A DNA stretch of 5,127 nucleotides from Planctomycetaceae bacterium (GCA_027080405.1 JALWSL010000424.1:1-5127), one strand, 5' to 3'. Positions 1-5,127 are shown, numbered from the stretch's first letter. Translations and numbers: made by a program. Notes: generated by a model from the sequence alone, not told the origin.

Positions 1-554
1 CCCAAAAAACCGGCTGCCTGCCCGTTGGGGAGTCCCCCTCCTCCTCGCCCCATCAGCTCAGGTAGAATGACAAACGGAGGCAAATCGGTCCGTCTTCCCC
101 TCAGATAGCTGACGACCGAACCCGCGTGGGGCGAATTCACTCCTCCTGTGAATTGACGACCGGTTTGCATCATCTGCCAGCCGGAATCGTGAACAGCAGC
201 CCCTTTGTGATGGACAGAGCGAACAATCGAGAATTTATCCGCAATTTTGGCGTGCAGCGGCAACAGTTCAGAAATCTGAATTTCCGGCGAAGCTGTATTA
301 ACCGGTTTGAACGGTCCCCGCACCTCGGCGGCAGCATCAGGTTTCATGTCAAACAGATCGATGTGGCTCGGTGCTCCGAGGTTGAAAATCATGATGCAGG
401 CACGATCATCATTCTTTTTCCCCGAGGCCGCTTCAGCCGCGAGACAGTCCGCAAGGGTAAAACCAACCGCACCCAATGTCCCGACCTGCAGAAAATCACG
501 GCGTGTTGCTCCATCACACTGATGCGATATTCCTTTTCCCTCGAATGTCAACAT
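1..554 (-). CDS. DUF1501 family protein with Tat signal, 3' end beyond the left edge
   Basis: Reading the minus strand from the ATG at 554 gives about 184 residues without a stop before the window edge, so this is the N-terminal part of a longer protein (family members are usually above 400 residues). The leader contains ATRRDFLQVG at residues 16-25, a twin-arginine motif (R18 R19) followed by a hydrophobic stretch (about 24-40) ending in alanines, so export by the Tat pathway is expected. Then come CIMIFNLGAPSHIDLFDMKP (53-72) and a segment with RSVHHKGAAVHDSGWQMM, the layout of DUF1501 proteins, which to my knowledge belong to the alkaline phosphatase-like fold together with sulfatases. The start is supported by a strong Shine-Dalgarno AGGAAGGA (570-563) 8 bases upstream. 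The biochemical role of DUF1501 is not established. Many planctomycete copies sit next to DUF1549/DUF1553 genes, but here the visible neighbours are a sialidase-like gene and a sulfatase. The 162-residue plus-strand frame at 126-614 is an antisense shadow. Confidence 0.9.
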   Translation of the reverse strand, partial: MLTFEGKGISHQCDGATRRDFLQVGTLGAVGFTLADCLAAEAASGKKNDDRACIMIFNLGAPSHIDLFDMKPDAAAEVRGPFKPVNTASPEIQISELLPLHAKIADKFSIVRSVHHKGAAVHDSGWQMMQTGRQFTGGVNSPHAGSVVSYLRGRRTDLPPFVILPELMGRGGGGLPNGQAAGFL

Positions 555-670
555 ACTCGAAATCCTTCCTGGTCTAATGAAGCACCTTCCTCCGACTCGA
601 ACAATGCAACCTGACGCATCTCACTCTCCAAACCAATTTAATAAAACAGAGGAATCGGAGGCAATCCATT

Positions 671-679
671 ATTATGCCA
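671..679 (-). promoter_or_regulatory. Candidate extended -10 promoter for the DUF1501 gene
   Basis: On the minus strand this reads TGGCATAAT: a CATAAT hexamer (one mismatch to TATAAT) preceded by an extended -10 TG. No good -35 hexamer lies 16-18 bases upstream. It sits downstream of the putative terminator at 753-773 and would give a leader of about 110 bases before the ATG at 554. This is a motif match only, and promoter rules in Planctomycetota are poorly known. Confidence 0.3.
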
Positions 680-752
680 AACTCTTTATGCCGAAATCCA
701 GCGATAAAATTCACAATACAGCCAGCGACACAACAGGCAATATCAATTCATG

Positions 753-773
753 AAAAACAGGCGACAGATCGCC
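753..773 (-). terminator. Candidate Rho-independent terminator after the sialidase-like gene
   Basis: On the minus strand the sequence reads GGCGA TCTG TCGCC, a 5-bp GC-rich stem with a 4-base loop (773-760), followed by TG and five T (757-753). It lies about 155 bases past the stop of the sialidase-like gene and ahead of the DUF1501 promoter candidate, in the right orientation to end the sulfatase-sialidase transcript. The stem is short, so the call is moderate. Confidence 0.45.
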
Positions 774-797
774 AGACCGCTCCGTACTACTAACGGT

Positions 798-823
798 TAA
801 AGTTTATGAATAAAGTTTACGAA
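798..823. repeat. Tandem 13-bp repeat, two copies
   Basis: TAAAGTTTATGAA (798-810) is followed directly by TAAAGTTTACGAA (811-823), with a single T/C difference. An AACGGT hexamer also flanks the pair on both sides (792-797 and 822-827). It lies in the 3' untranslated region of the sialidase-like gene or in the spacer. Two adjacent copies could be a protein-binding site or a simple slippage duplication; no function can be assigned. Confidence 0.6.
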
Positions 824-928
824 CGGTGCGAAAACTTTTGAAAATCTCATTTTGGTTACGGCGGACAGAACAGATCAGCTGCTCCACGGTACAACTCTTT
901 GCCTTTCGTACGAATGTCGCCAGGAAAC

Positions 929-2074
929 CTATCGATCGTAAAGCCAATCAAGTGAAAATCGCGTAATTTGTGTCAGATTCAACCCGCCAGTGCGTCGATC
1001 TCCGGCGCAGTGTCCGAGTAAGACATGATCGCCTATGAATGTCAAAGCTGTGTAACAGTACCAGCCATTCGGATCGTTTTCCAGAGTTTTGATATGCTCC
1101 CACGTTTTTCCTTCATCGCGGGAGAGGGCAACATTGTACGGAGTTCGTCTGCCTCTCAGTTCCGGTGCGATATTTTCATGATTATTCCAGACCAGAATCA
1201 AATCACCGGTTTGCGGAATCCGTTCGATTGTTGCCGGTGAGACGGGAGAAGCAATGTTTGATGCCTTGAAGGGGGACCAGGTATCTCCCTGATCCTCCGA
1301 ATAGCAAATCTGCTGAAAACCGCCGGAAGCTCTGCAAAACATCATCAAACGACCATCTTTCAGTTCGACAATGCCTGGCTCCTGAAAGATGACCTTCTTT
1401 CCCTGTTGGGAAGTGGAAGACTGCTTCCAGGTTTTTCCGTTATCGTCGGAGTAATGACAACTGATGATGCCACTGCCATTGAATTTATTGACAGAGGGAG
1501 AATTGTGCAGCGCCACTGGCAGAATGATGCGTCCGCTTTTCAACTGAACCGCTCGATCATTATTCAGTACGTTGTAGCCGACCTTTTCGATACAGAGAAT
1601 CGGCTTGCTCCAGGTTTTTCCTTCATCAGTCGAAAGTCGCAACATCGGCCTGCAATCGGCAATGGAATTCTTTTTGGCATAGAACAGGGCAATCTCTCCG
1701 CTTTGCAGCCTCAGCAACGAGACCGACATCACATTGAATTTGCCCTCACGTTCGACAACGACCACATCGTTCTTCGTCCAGGTTTTCCCGCCATCACTGG
1801 AAAATCGTGCCGCCAAATGCGCAGCCGCGTGGTCACTTCCCCCGCCGGTAAAGTGACTGTAAATGAACATGATTCGCCCATCTTTAAGTGAAATGAAGTC
1901 CCCTTCCCTGTTGCGTGGATTACCCGGCTTCGGCGGAAGCAGACGAATCTTCTCAACACCATCAATTTGTAAAACACGATAAGGCGGCTGTAATTGAGCA
2001 AATGTGATGCTGGCGTTCATCACAAGAAAAATACCCGTCAGTAACGATCGAGTCAGAGCTTGTTCGATTTGCAT
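929..2074 (-). CDS. Secreted sialidase-like protein with five Asp boxes (BNR repeat)
   Basis: The product is 381 residues, predicted to be an exported six-bladed beta-propeller of the exo-sialidase/BNR_2 type. Residues 1-26 form a Sec signal peptide (hydrophobic LLTGIFLVMNASITFA, likely cleavage after A26). Five Asp boxes (S-x-D-x-G-x-T-W) are visible: SSDGGKTW (92-99), STDEGKTW (148-155), SDDNGKTW (209-216), SEDQGDTW (259-266) and SRDEGKTW (318-325). QEPGIVELKDGRLMMFCRAS (231-250) matches the sialidase core; E232 and R248 are plausible active-site Glu and triad Arg, R309/R310 the next Arg, and Y339 or Y341 the catalytic Tyr. These active-site assignments are inference. Whether the substrate is sialic acid or another acidic sugar is unknown; many planctomycete homologues are uncharacterised. 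I chose ATG 2074, which has a GGAA 6 bases upstream. A TTG at 2086 adds four residues but has no Shine-Dalgarno sequence. It lies 100 bp downstream of the sulfatase on the same strand, probably co-transcribed. Confidence 0.88.
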   Translation of the reverse strand: MQIEQALTRSLLTGIFLVMNASITFAQLQPPYRVLQIDGVEKIRLLPPKPGNPRNREGDFISLKDGRIMFIYSHFTGGGSDHAAAHLAARFSSDGGKTWTKNDVVVVEREGKFNVMSVSLLRLQSGEIALFYAKKNSIADCRPMLRLSTDEGKTWSKPILCIEKVGYNVLNNDRAVQLKSGRIILPVALHNSPSVNKFNGSGIISCHYSDDNGKTWKQSSTSQQGKKVIFQEPGIVELKDGRLMMFCRASGGFQQICYSEDQGDTWSPFKASNIASPVSPATIERIPQTGDLILVWNNHENIAPELRGRRTPYNVALSRDEGKTWEHIKTLENDPNGWYCYTALTFIGDHVLLGHCAGDRRTGGLNLTQITRFSLDWLYDR

Positions 2075-2107
2075 GGGAATTTCCAATACAGGTGAAGTCA
2101 GATGAAA

Positions 2108-2143
2108 TCTAATAAAATTAATTACCGCTCATGCGGGAGAGCG
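2108..2143 (-). terminator. Weak hairpin with T-rich tail between sulfatase and sialidase genes
   Basis: On the minus strand CGCTC (2143-2139) can pair with GAGCG (2130-2126). Alternatively CCGC (2136-2133) can pair with GCGG (2128-2125) around ATGA. Both are followed by a T/A-rich run (2123-2108) that is not a pure T tract. It may attenuate read-through from sulfatase to sialidase or do nothing. The stem is only 4-5 bp. Confidence 0.25.
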
Positions 2144-2154
2144 ACATCCGGGAT

Positions 2155-2177
2155 GGCACATTCAATGGGCACATTCA
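2155..2177. repeat. 10-bp direct repeat at the sulfatase stop codon
   Basis: GGCACATTCA occurs at 2155-2164 and again at 2168-2177, a 13-base period. The second copy contains the sulfatase stop codon (TCA on the plus strand, TGA in the gene). It is probably a local duplication by slippage, with no evident function. Confidence 0.5.
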
Positions 2178-3701
2178 TGGATTGGTCAAGTTTGGTGCCC
2201 AAACGCCGGGCTTGATTGGCGGAATCTTTCCTGATTCCGGAAAGGACTCGGCAACGACGTTATGCAGTTTTTTCGAGAGTCGCTCAATAATATCCTGATG
2301 CTTGCCATCCACCGCCAGATTCGTCTGTTCCAGCGGATCAGCTTGGTGGTCATAAAGTTCGCGTCCATGCGATCCCTCAGCCCATTCGGTGTATCTCCAT
2401 TGAGCAGTGCGAATCGAATAGCCGAAGACTCTCTTTCTGTTTTTCCCTTTACCGCTGCGACGGGTCACTTCACTTAAAGCCCAGCCGCGACCGGGAAGTT
2501 GAGGATCAGCCAGAAGTTTGCTCAAATCCTGTCCCTGCAGATTATCGGGGGCCTCTACTCCGCAAAGCGATGTCAATGTTGGATACAGATCGATTAGCCC
2601 CACCGGTGTCGCTGCGACTCCTCCGCAGACGGAATGCTTGGGAGCAGAAATAATCAGGGGAACGCGTGCACTTTCTTCAAACAGGCTCATTTTTTGCCAC
2701 AGGCCATGCTCTCCCAAATGATAACCGTGATCACTGGTAAAAACGACAATGGTGTTTTCCGCCAACCCCAACTCTTCCAACTTGTCCAGAACGCGACCGA
2801 CTTGCGCATCCATAAAGCTGATACTGGCAAAGTAGGCCTGAATGGCCTGCTGGCGCAAATCATCGTTCAGAAGATCGTGTTCCTTTTTGTGGCTGGCCAG
2901 CGCCAAAGGAGGCAAGTCCTTTATGTCTTCTTCAACCCCTTTGATGAGTGGCATCTGTTTCACGGGATAATTTCTGAAATACGGGATTGGTGCAACGTAG
3001 GGAGTGTGCGGACGATAAAAACCGACTGCGAGAAAGAACGGTCTGCTTCGATCTTTCGCACATCGTTCCAAAACCCACTCGGCATCACTGGCAAGCATAC
3101 CGTCGGTATGCAACAGATCACCCCGGGGAGAAGCGTACCAACTGAGTGTCCCTCCGAAAGATCCCTTGCGGAGAGAAAAAATATCCGGTTCTTCAATCAG
3201 GCGGTCACAACCGGCGGGATTCAATTCCAATTCCCATGAACCAGGGTCATCGTGCCCATTGGTGCCAATCGATTTTGGAACATTGTAATGATATAGTTTG
3301 CCGATACGCCCCGCGAAATAGCCCGCCCGGCGAAACGCCTGAGGCAAACTGATATGATGCGGCACCGTCTGACGAAATATCTGCTGGTTTGACAAAATAC
3401 CGCTACTATTCGGGTAGAGTCCTGTCAGCATCGAATTTCGGGAAGGCCCACATAGCGGATACTGGCAATAGGCCTTCTCAAACCGAACACCGGAAGCGGC
3501 CAGGCGATCAATGTGAGGGGACTTCACCTGTGAATGACCGTAACAGCCGAGATCAACATTCAAATCATCCGAGATGATAAACAGCACATTCGGGCGGGCA
3601 GCTTCCGCCTGTGCCACACCGGAATTCAGCAAGCAAACAGTCGTTCCCAAAAGAAACAGGAGAGAGCCTACGCCGCGAATCAACCGGTATTGCAACATCA
3701 T
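2175..3701 (-). CDS. Exported type I sulfatase, iduronate-2-sulfatase-like
   Basis: The 508-residue product hydrolyses sulfate esters by the formylglycine mechanism. A signal peptide covers about residues 1-34 (hydrophobic VGSLLFLLGTTVCLL, then AQAEA). Catalytic features in order: metal-binding D45 D46 in ISDDLN; CGPSR with C84 as the residue converted to formylglycine; GKLYH with K135 and H138; RPHTPY with H232; SDHG with D324 H325; and K337 in LWQK. C84, K135 and H138 fall at the same numbers as in human iduronate-2-sulfatase as I recall it. The C-terminal GYSIRTAQWRYTEW and ELYDHQADPLEQTNL segments also resemble that enzyme, so a uronate-2-sulfate or similar glycan ester is a reasonable guess, not proof. 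Activation needs a formylglycine-generating enzyme, absent from the window. I chose ATG 3701 because AGAGGA lies 4 bases upstream (7 from the adjacent ATG 3698). The upstream TTG 3740 and ATG 3737 lack a Shine-Dalgarno sequence and would precede the signal peptide with 12-13 extra residues. It is first in a unit with the sialidase-like gene. Confidence 0.93.
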   Translation of the reverse strand: MMLQYRLIRGVGSLLFLLGTTVCLLNSGVAQAEAARPNVLFIISDDLNVDLGCYGHSQVKSPHIDRLAASGVRFEKAYCQYPLCGPSRNSMLTGLYPNSSGILSNQQIFRQTVPHHISLPQAFRRAGYFAGRIGKLYHYNVPKSIGTNGHDDPGSWELELNPAGCDRLIEEPDIFSLRKGSFGGTLSWYASPRGDLLHTDGMLASDAEWVLERCAKDRSRPFFLAVGFYRPHTPYVAPIPYFRNYPVKQMPLIKGVEEDIKDLPPLALASHKKEHDLLNDDLRQQAIQAYFASISFMDAQVGRVLDKLEELGLAENTIVVFTSDHGYHLGEHGLWQKMSLFEESARVPLIISAPKHSVCGGVAATPVGLIDLYPTLTSLCGVEAPDNLQGQDLSKLLADPQLPGRGWALSEVTRRSGKGKNRKRVFGYSIRTAQWRYTEWAEGSHGRELYDHQADPLEQTNLAVDGKHQDIIERLSKKLHNVVAESFPESGKIPPIKPGVWAPNLTNP

Positions 3702-3705
3702 GGTA

Positions 3706-3711
3706 TCCTCT
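3706..3711 (-). promoter_or_regulatory. Ribosome-binding site of the sulfatase gene
   Basis: AGAGGA on the minus strand lies 4 bases before ATG 3701 and 7 before ATG 3698. It decides the start against the longer reading frame from 3740/3737 and may favour the second of the two adjacent ATGs. Confidence 0.6.
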
Positions 3712-3820
3712 GGTTTGAAAATAGAAAACGGTGACATCAATCAGGTTTGATGCCAACGTACAGAGTACAGAAAAAGAACCATGCAGGAAAGTGACTAATC
3801 GTCAACGGAAGATGTATTGC

Positions 3821-3840
3821 ACTCAACCAATTGAATGAGT
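3821..3840. promoter_or_regulatory. 20-bp imperfect palindrome upstream of the sulfatase gene, possible operator
   Basis: The sequence has the form ACTCA-N2-CAATTG-N2-TGAGT: perfect 5-bp outer half-sites and a perfect 6-bp centre separated by two unmatched bases on each side. It lies about 120 bp upstream of the sulfatase ATG and about 35 bp from the presumed insertion-sequence end. The symmetry is typical of a dimeric regulator site. No regulator gene or clear promoter is visible, so function is inferred from position only. Confidence 0.3.
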
Positions 3841-3960
3841 ACAAGCTTGGATGAGTTCGACTAGGCGGTACTTAGCTGGACAGCGCCAAGTTTGTTTTTT
3901 GTTTGACTGTAAGTCGTGATTCAGACTGAGGTTATCGATCTTGACCTGGGATCGAAAAAT

Positions 3961-4013
3961 GACGACCCTCCGTGTGATCTTAACATTTCACGCGGAAATC
4001 ACGGAAGGTCGTC
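3961..4013 (+). promoter_or_regulatory. Alternative hairpins controlling the transposase ribosome-binding site
   Basis: Segment A (3961-3974, GACGACCCTCCGTG) pairs with segment C (4000-4013, CACGGAAGGTCGTC) at 13 of 14 positions, around a 25-base loop. This closes the Shine-Dalgarno GGAAGG (4003-4008), which lies 7 bases before ATG 4016. The overlapping segment 3969-3977 (TCCGTGTGA) can instead pair with B (3988-3996, TCACGCGGA) over 9 bp with one G-U and a 10-base loop, leaving the ribosome-binding site free. The two folds exclude each other. Hairpins that block transposase translation on read-through transcripts are established for IS10 and IS50; this function here is inference. Confidence 0.5.
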
Positions 4014-4015
4014 CC

Positions 4016-4561
4016 ATGTCGATTCATGATATCGCAAAGTTGGGTCAAATGCTTGCCCAGTTCCTGAAAAAATTTGCTGACTGTTTCGCTCGCTCGGCGG
4101 GGCGGGATTTGTTGCTTGTTTATGTGCGAGGTTTGCTCTCGGACGTACAACGCAAAAATGCGGAAGCGATCGCGTTGGATCAGAACGTTGCTCCTCGCAC
4201 ATTGCAGCGGTTTCTCGAATCGATCGTCTGGGATGAGCAGATGCTGCGGGATCGCTGCCAGCAACTGATTGCCGCCGAGCACACCTGTGCGGAGGCGATT
4301 GGCTGTATCGACGAAACCGGAACCGCCAAGAGCGGGCGTGAAACAGCCGGCGTCAAACGTCAGTACAATGGCAATCGCGGAAAGATTGAAAACTGCATCA
4401 ACCATGTTGCGTTGGCGTATTCGGCTCCCGGGTTTGATTGCCTTCTGGACGCCCAACTGTACCTGCCTCGTGAGTGGATCGACGATTCGGTGCGCCGAAA
4501 AAAAACTACATTCCGGATGAGATTGTCTTCCAGACGAAACCACAAATCGCTTTGGACTTGA
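4016..4561 (+). CDS. IS701-family transposase, N-terminal part, frame 0 (ends early by frameshift)
   Basis: From ATG 4016 this frame encodes 181 residues and stops at TGA 4559-4561. The first 163 residues are transposase-like: an N-terminal helical region (MSIHDIAKLGQMLAQFLKKF...), DVQRKNAEAIALDQNVAPRT, then CIDETGTAKSG with the first catalytic Asp D99, VKRQYNGNRGKIENC, and LYLPREWIDD just before the break. After the eight-A run (4498-4505) the frame yields 18 unrelated residues. Rereading one A continues the protein in the -1 frame (next entry). The start is supported by GGAAGG 7 bases upstream. An in-frame ATG at 3959, with a weak GGGA upstream, would add 19 residues, and the frame is open back to TTG 3941; family members typically begin near MSI. 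The enzyme would catalyse cut-and-paste DDE transposition. Confidence 0.8.
   Translation: MSIHDIAKLGQMLAQFLKKFADCFARSAGRDLLLVYVRGLLSDVQRKNAEAIALDQNVAPRTLQRFLESIVWDEQMLRDRCQQLIAAEHTCAEAIGCIDETGTAKSGRETAGVKRQYNGNRGKIENCINHVALAYSAPGFDCLLDAQLYLPREWIDDSVRRKKTTFRMRLSSRRNHKSLWT
4498..4504 (+). other. Slippery heptamer A_AAA_AAA at the transposase frame break
   Basis: The run of eight A (4498-4505) contains a heptamer in the exact X_XXY_YYZ phase of frame 0: CGA, AAA (4499-4501), AAA (4502-4504). A -1 slip makes the next codon AAC at 4504-4506, giving ...RRKKNYIPDE..., with the spacing expected between the RR and IP positions of the family. No strong stimulator follows; only a 6-bp stem at 4523-4537 is seen, 18 bases away. 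A one-base deletion from an original nine A, or a sequencing error, would look the same. Confidence 0.55.
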
Positions 4562-5127
4562 TTGATCGTTCCAGAGACAACGGGATCAAGGTGATGGCCT
4601 GGACAGCCGACGAACTTTACGGTCGTGACGGTGCGTTTCTCGATGGACTCGATGCTCGAAAAGAGGCTTTTGTTGTGGAGGTTCCGCCGAATGCGCACGT
4701 TTGGCTCACCAAGCCGAAAGTACTGAAAAAACCGCCTCAAAACGCTGCCGGGCGTCCGAAGAAATACCCGCGATTGCTTCAGCGGGACAGGCGACCGAGC
4801 GACGTTCAAAACCTGGCAAAATACTCGCCGGTATTCCATCAACAAACACCTCAACGGTACCGCATCAAACAGACAGATCACGGCAGCGAGGTATGGGAAA
4901 TTCGCTGGGCAACCTGTTGGCGAAAAACGCGTACCGGCGAACTGGTCAGCAACCAGTGCACACTGATTGTTGCTCGCAATGTGTTGACGGGCGAAATCAA
5001 ATACTTTTTATCCAATCGTGTTCCGGGGCGTGATGGCTGGTCGCTTCGCAAGATTCTGCGGGTCGCCTTTGGACGCTGGCCGATTGAAGATTGCTTTCGG
5101 GAAGCCAAAGAAGAACTGGGGCTGGAT
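4504..5127 (+). CDS. IS701-family transposase, C-terminal part, -1 frame, runs off right edge
   Basis: This frame is open from after TGA 4471-4473 to the window end. It makes sense as transposase from AAC 4504: NYIPDEIVFQTKPQIALDL, then WTADELYGRDG with the second catalytic Asp (D199 in the fused numbering), AAGRPKKYPRL, NLAKYSPVFHQQ, CTLIVARNVLTGEIKYFLSN, and GRWPIEDCFREAKEELGLD at the edge. In the last segment R354, E358 and K365 keep the R-(3)-E-(6)-K spacing of the YREK signature, so E358 is the likely third catalytic residue. With D99 from the upstream frame, the DDE triad is complete in a fused protein of at least 371 residues; perhaps 50-80 more lie beyond the window. There is no start codon of its own with a good ribosome-binding site near 4504, so expression should depend on the frameshift. 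If the shift is a plain mutation, the gene is a pseudogene. Confidence 0.8.

Larger units (their letters stand above)
555..928. other. Intergenic region between sialidase-like and DUF1501 genes
   Basis: These 374 bases hold no convincing gene on either strand. The region is relatively AT-rich. In transcription order (right to left) it contains a tandem 13-bp repeat, a hairpin with a T tract, and an extended -10 motif, each listed separately, and finally the DUF1501 ribosome-binding site. The arrangement fits termination of the sialidase transcript and a fresh start for the DUF1501 gene. Confidence 0.7.
3876..5127 (+). mobile_element. IS701-family insertion sequence, left part; right end beyond the window
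   Basis: The transposase defines the family. The left boundary is inferred. TTAG (3872-3875) fits the 4-base YTAR target duplication that I recall for IS701 elements, and it is followed by CTGGACAGCG, which would start the terminal inverted repeat. A second YTAR candidate, CTAG, lies at 3861-3864. The right inverted repeat and second target copy are outside the window, so the boundary cannot be confirmed. The roughly 140 bases before the transposase hold a T-rich stretch (3891-3904) and the alternative hairpins at 3961-4013. The element is inserted about 175 bp upstream of the sulfatase start and is divergent from it, so it may have displaced upstream regulatory DNA. Confidence 0.6.

Noticed and set aside
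126..614. 162-residue open frame on the plus strand
   Set aside because: It is antisense to the DUF1501 gene, whose minus-strand translation has a Tat motif, a family signature and a strong Shine-Dalgarno sequence. The plus-strand protein has no recognisable domain.
1406..1891. 161-residue open frame on the plus strand
   Set aside because: It is antisense to the sialidase-like gene; repeated FSVI/FSFI-type segments are the reverse reading of the Asp-box codons.
2075..2086. Longer sialidase start at TTG 2086
   Set aside because: TTG without a Shine-Dalgarno sequence; ATG 2074 gives a standard signal peptide. The difference is four residues and not decisive.
2634..3239. 201-residue open frame on the plus strand
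   Set aside because: It lies entirely inside the sulfatase coding region, antisense, with low-complexity shadow composition and no family resemblance.
3702..3740. Longer sulfatase start at TTG 3740 or ATG 3737
   Set aside because: No ribosome-binding site precedes them, and they add 12-13 residues ahead of a normal signal peptide. ATG 3701/3698 has AGAGGA upstream.
3800..3805. TTGACG on the minus strand as a -35 box for the sulfatase
   Set aside because: The hexamer 17 bases downstream is ATGGTT, a poor -10 match, so no promoter was called.
3941..3969. TTGACC at 3941-3946 as a -35 box for the transposase promoter
   Set aside because: No acceptable -10 hexamer lies 16-18 bases downstream (the region reads CGACCC/GACCCT).
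4523..4537. Small hairpin TTGTCT-TCC-AGACGA as a frameshift stimulator
   Set aside because: It begins 18 bases after the slippery heptamer, farther than the usual 5-9, and the stem is only 6 bp with a G-U pair.
3980..4543. 187-residue open frame on the minus strand, and another at 4360-4881
   Set aside because: Both are antisense to the transposase, whose two frames carry clear IS701 motifs.

Overview
The window looks like a chromosomal segment from a member of the Planctomycetota. The grounds are a family combination typical of that phylum: a DUF1501 protein with a twin-arginine leader, a secreted Asp-box sialidase-like protein, an exported formylglycine sulfatase of the iduronate-2-sulfatase type, and an IS701-type transposase. 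This assignment is inference from family composition; there is no rRNA or other taxonomic marker in the window.

Layout. Three genes lie on the minus strand and are transcribed right to left. The sulfatase (2175-3701) comes first, then the sialidase-like gene (929-2074) after a 100-bp gap, then a DUF1501 gene (1-554) that runs off the left edge. A 374-bp gap before the DUF1501 gene holds a plausible intrinsic terminator, a tandem 13-bp repeat and a candidate extended -10 promoter. This suggests that sulfatase and sialidase form one unit and that the DUF1501 gene has its own promoter. On the plus strand, an insertion sequence whose left end is probably near 3876 runs off the right edge and carries an IS701-family transposase.

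How the genes fit together. All three minus-strand proteins carry export signals: Sec-type for the sulfatase and sialidase-like protein, Tat-type for DUF1501. The sulfatase and sialidase-like protein could act in sequence on a sulfated, possibly acid-sugar-containing glycan in the periplasm. The substrate cannot be read from the sequence, and there is no transporter, regulator or sulfatase-maturation gene here.

The parts most worth a second look are in the insertion sequence. (1) The transposase reading frame is broken at a run of eight A, exactly where a -1 slip on an in-phase A_AAA_AAA heptamer restores the complete protein, with all three DDE catalytic residues in view. (2) Just upstream of the transposase start, one segment can pair either with the ribosome-binding site or with a decoy copy of it. 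These two exclusive RNA folds would close or open translation initiation. I see no defence, CRISPR, tRNA or rRNA feature, and no clearly new multi-gene system.
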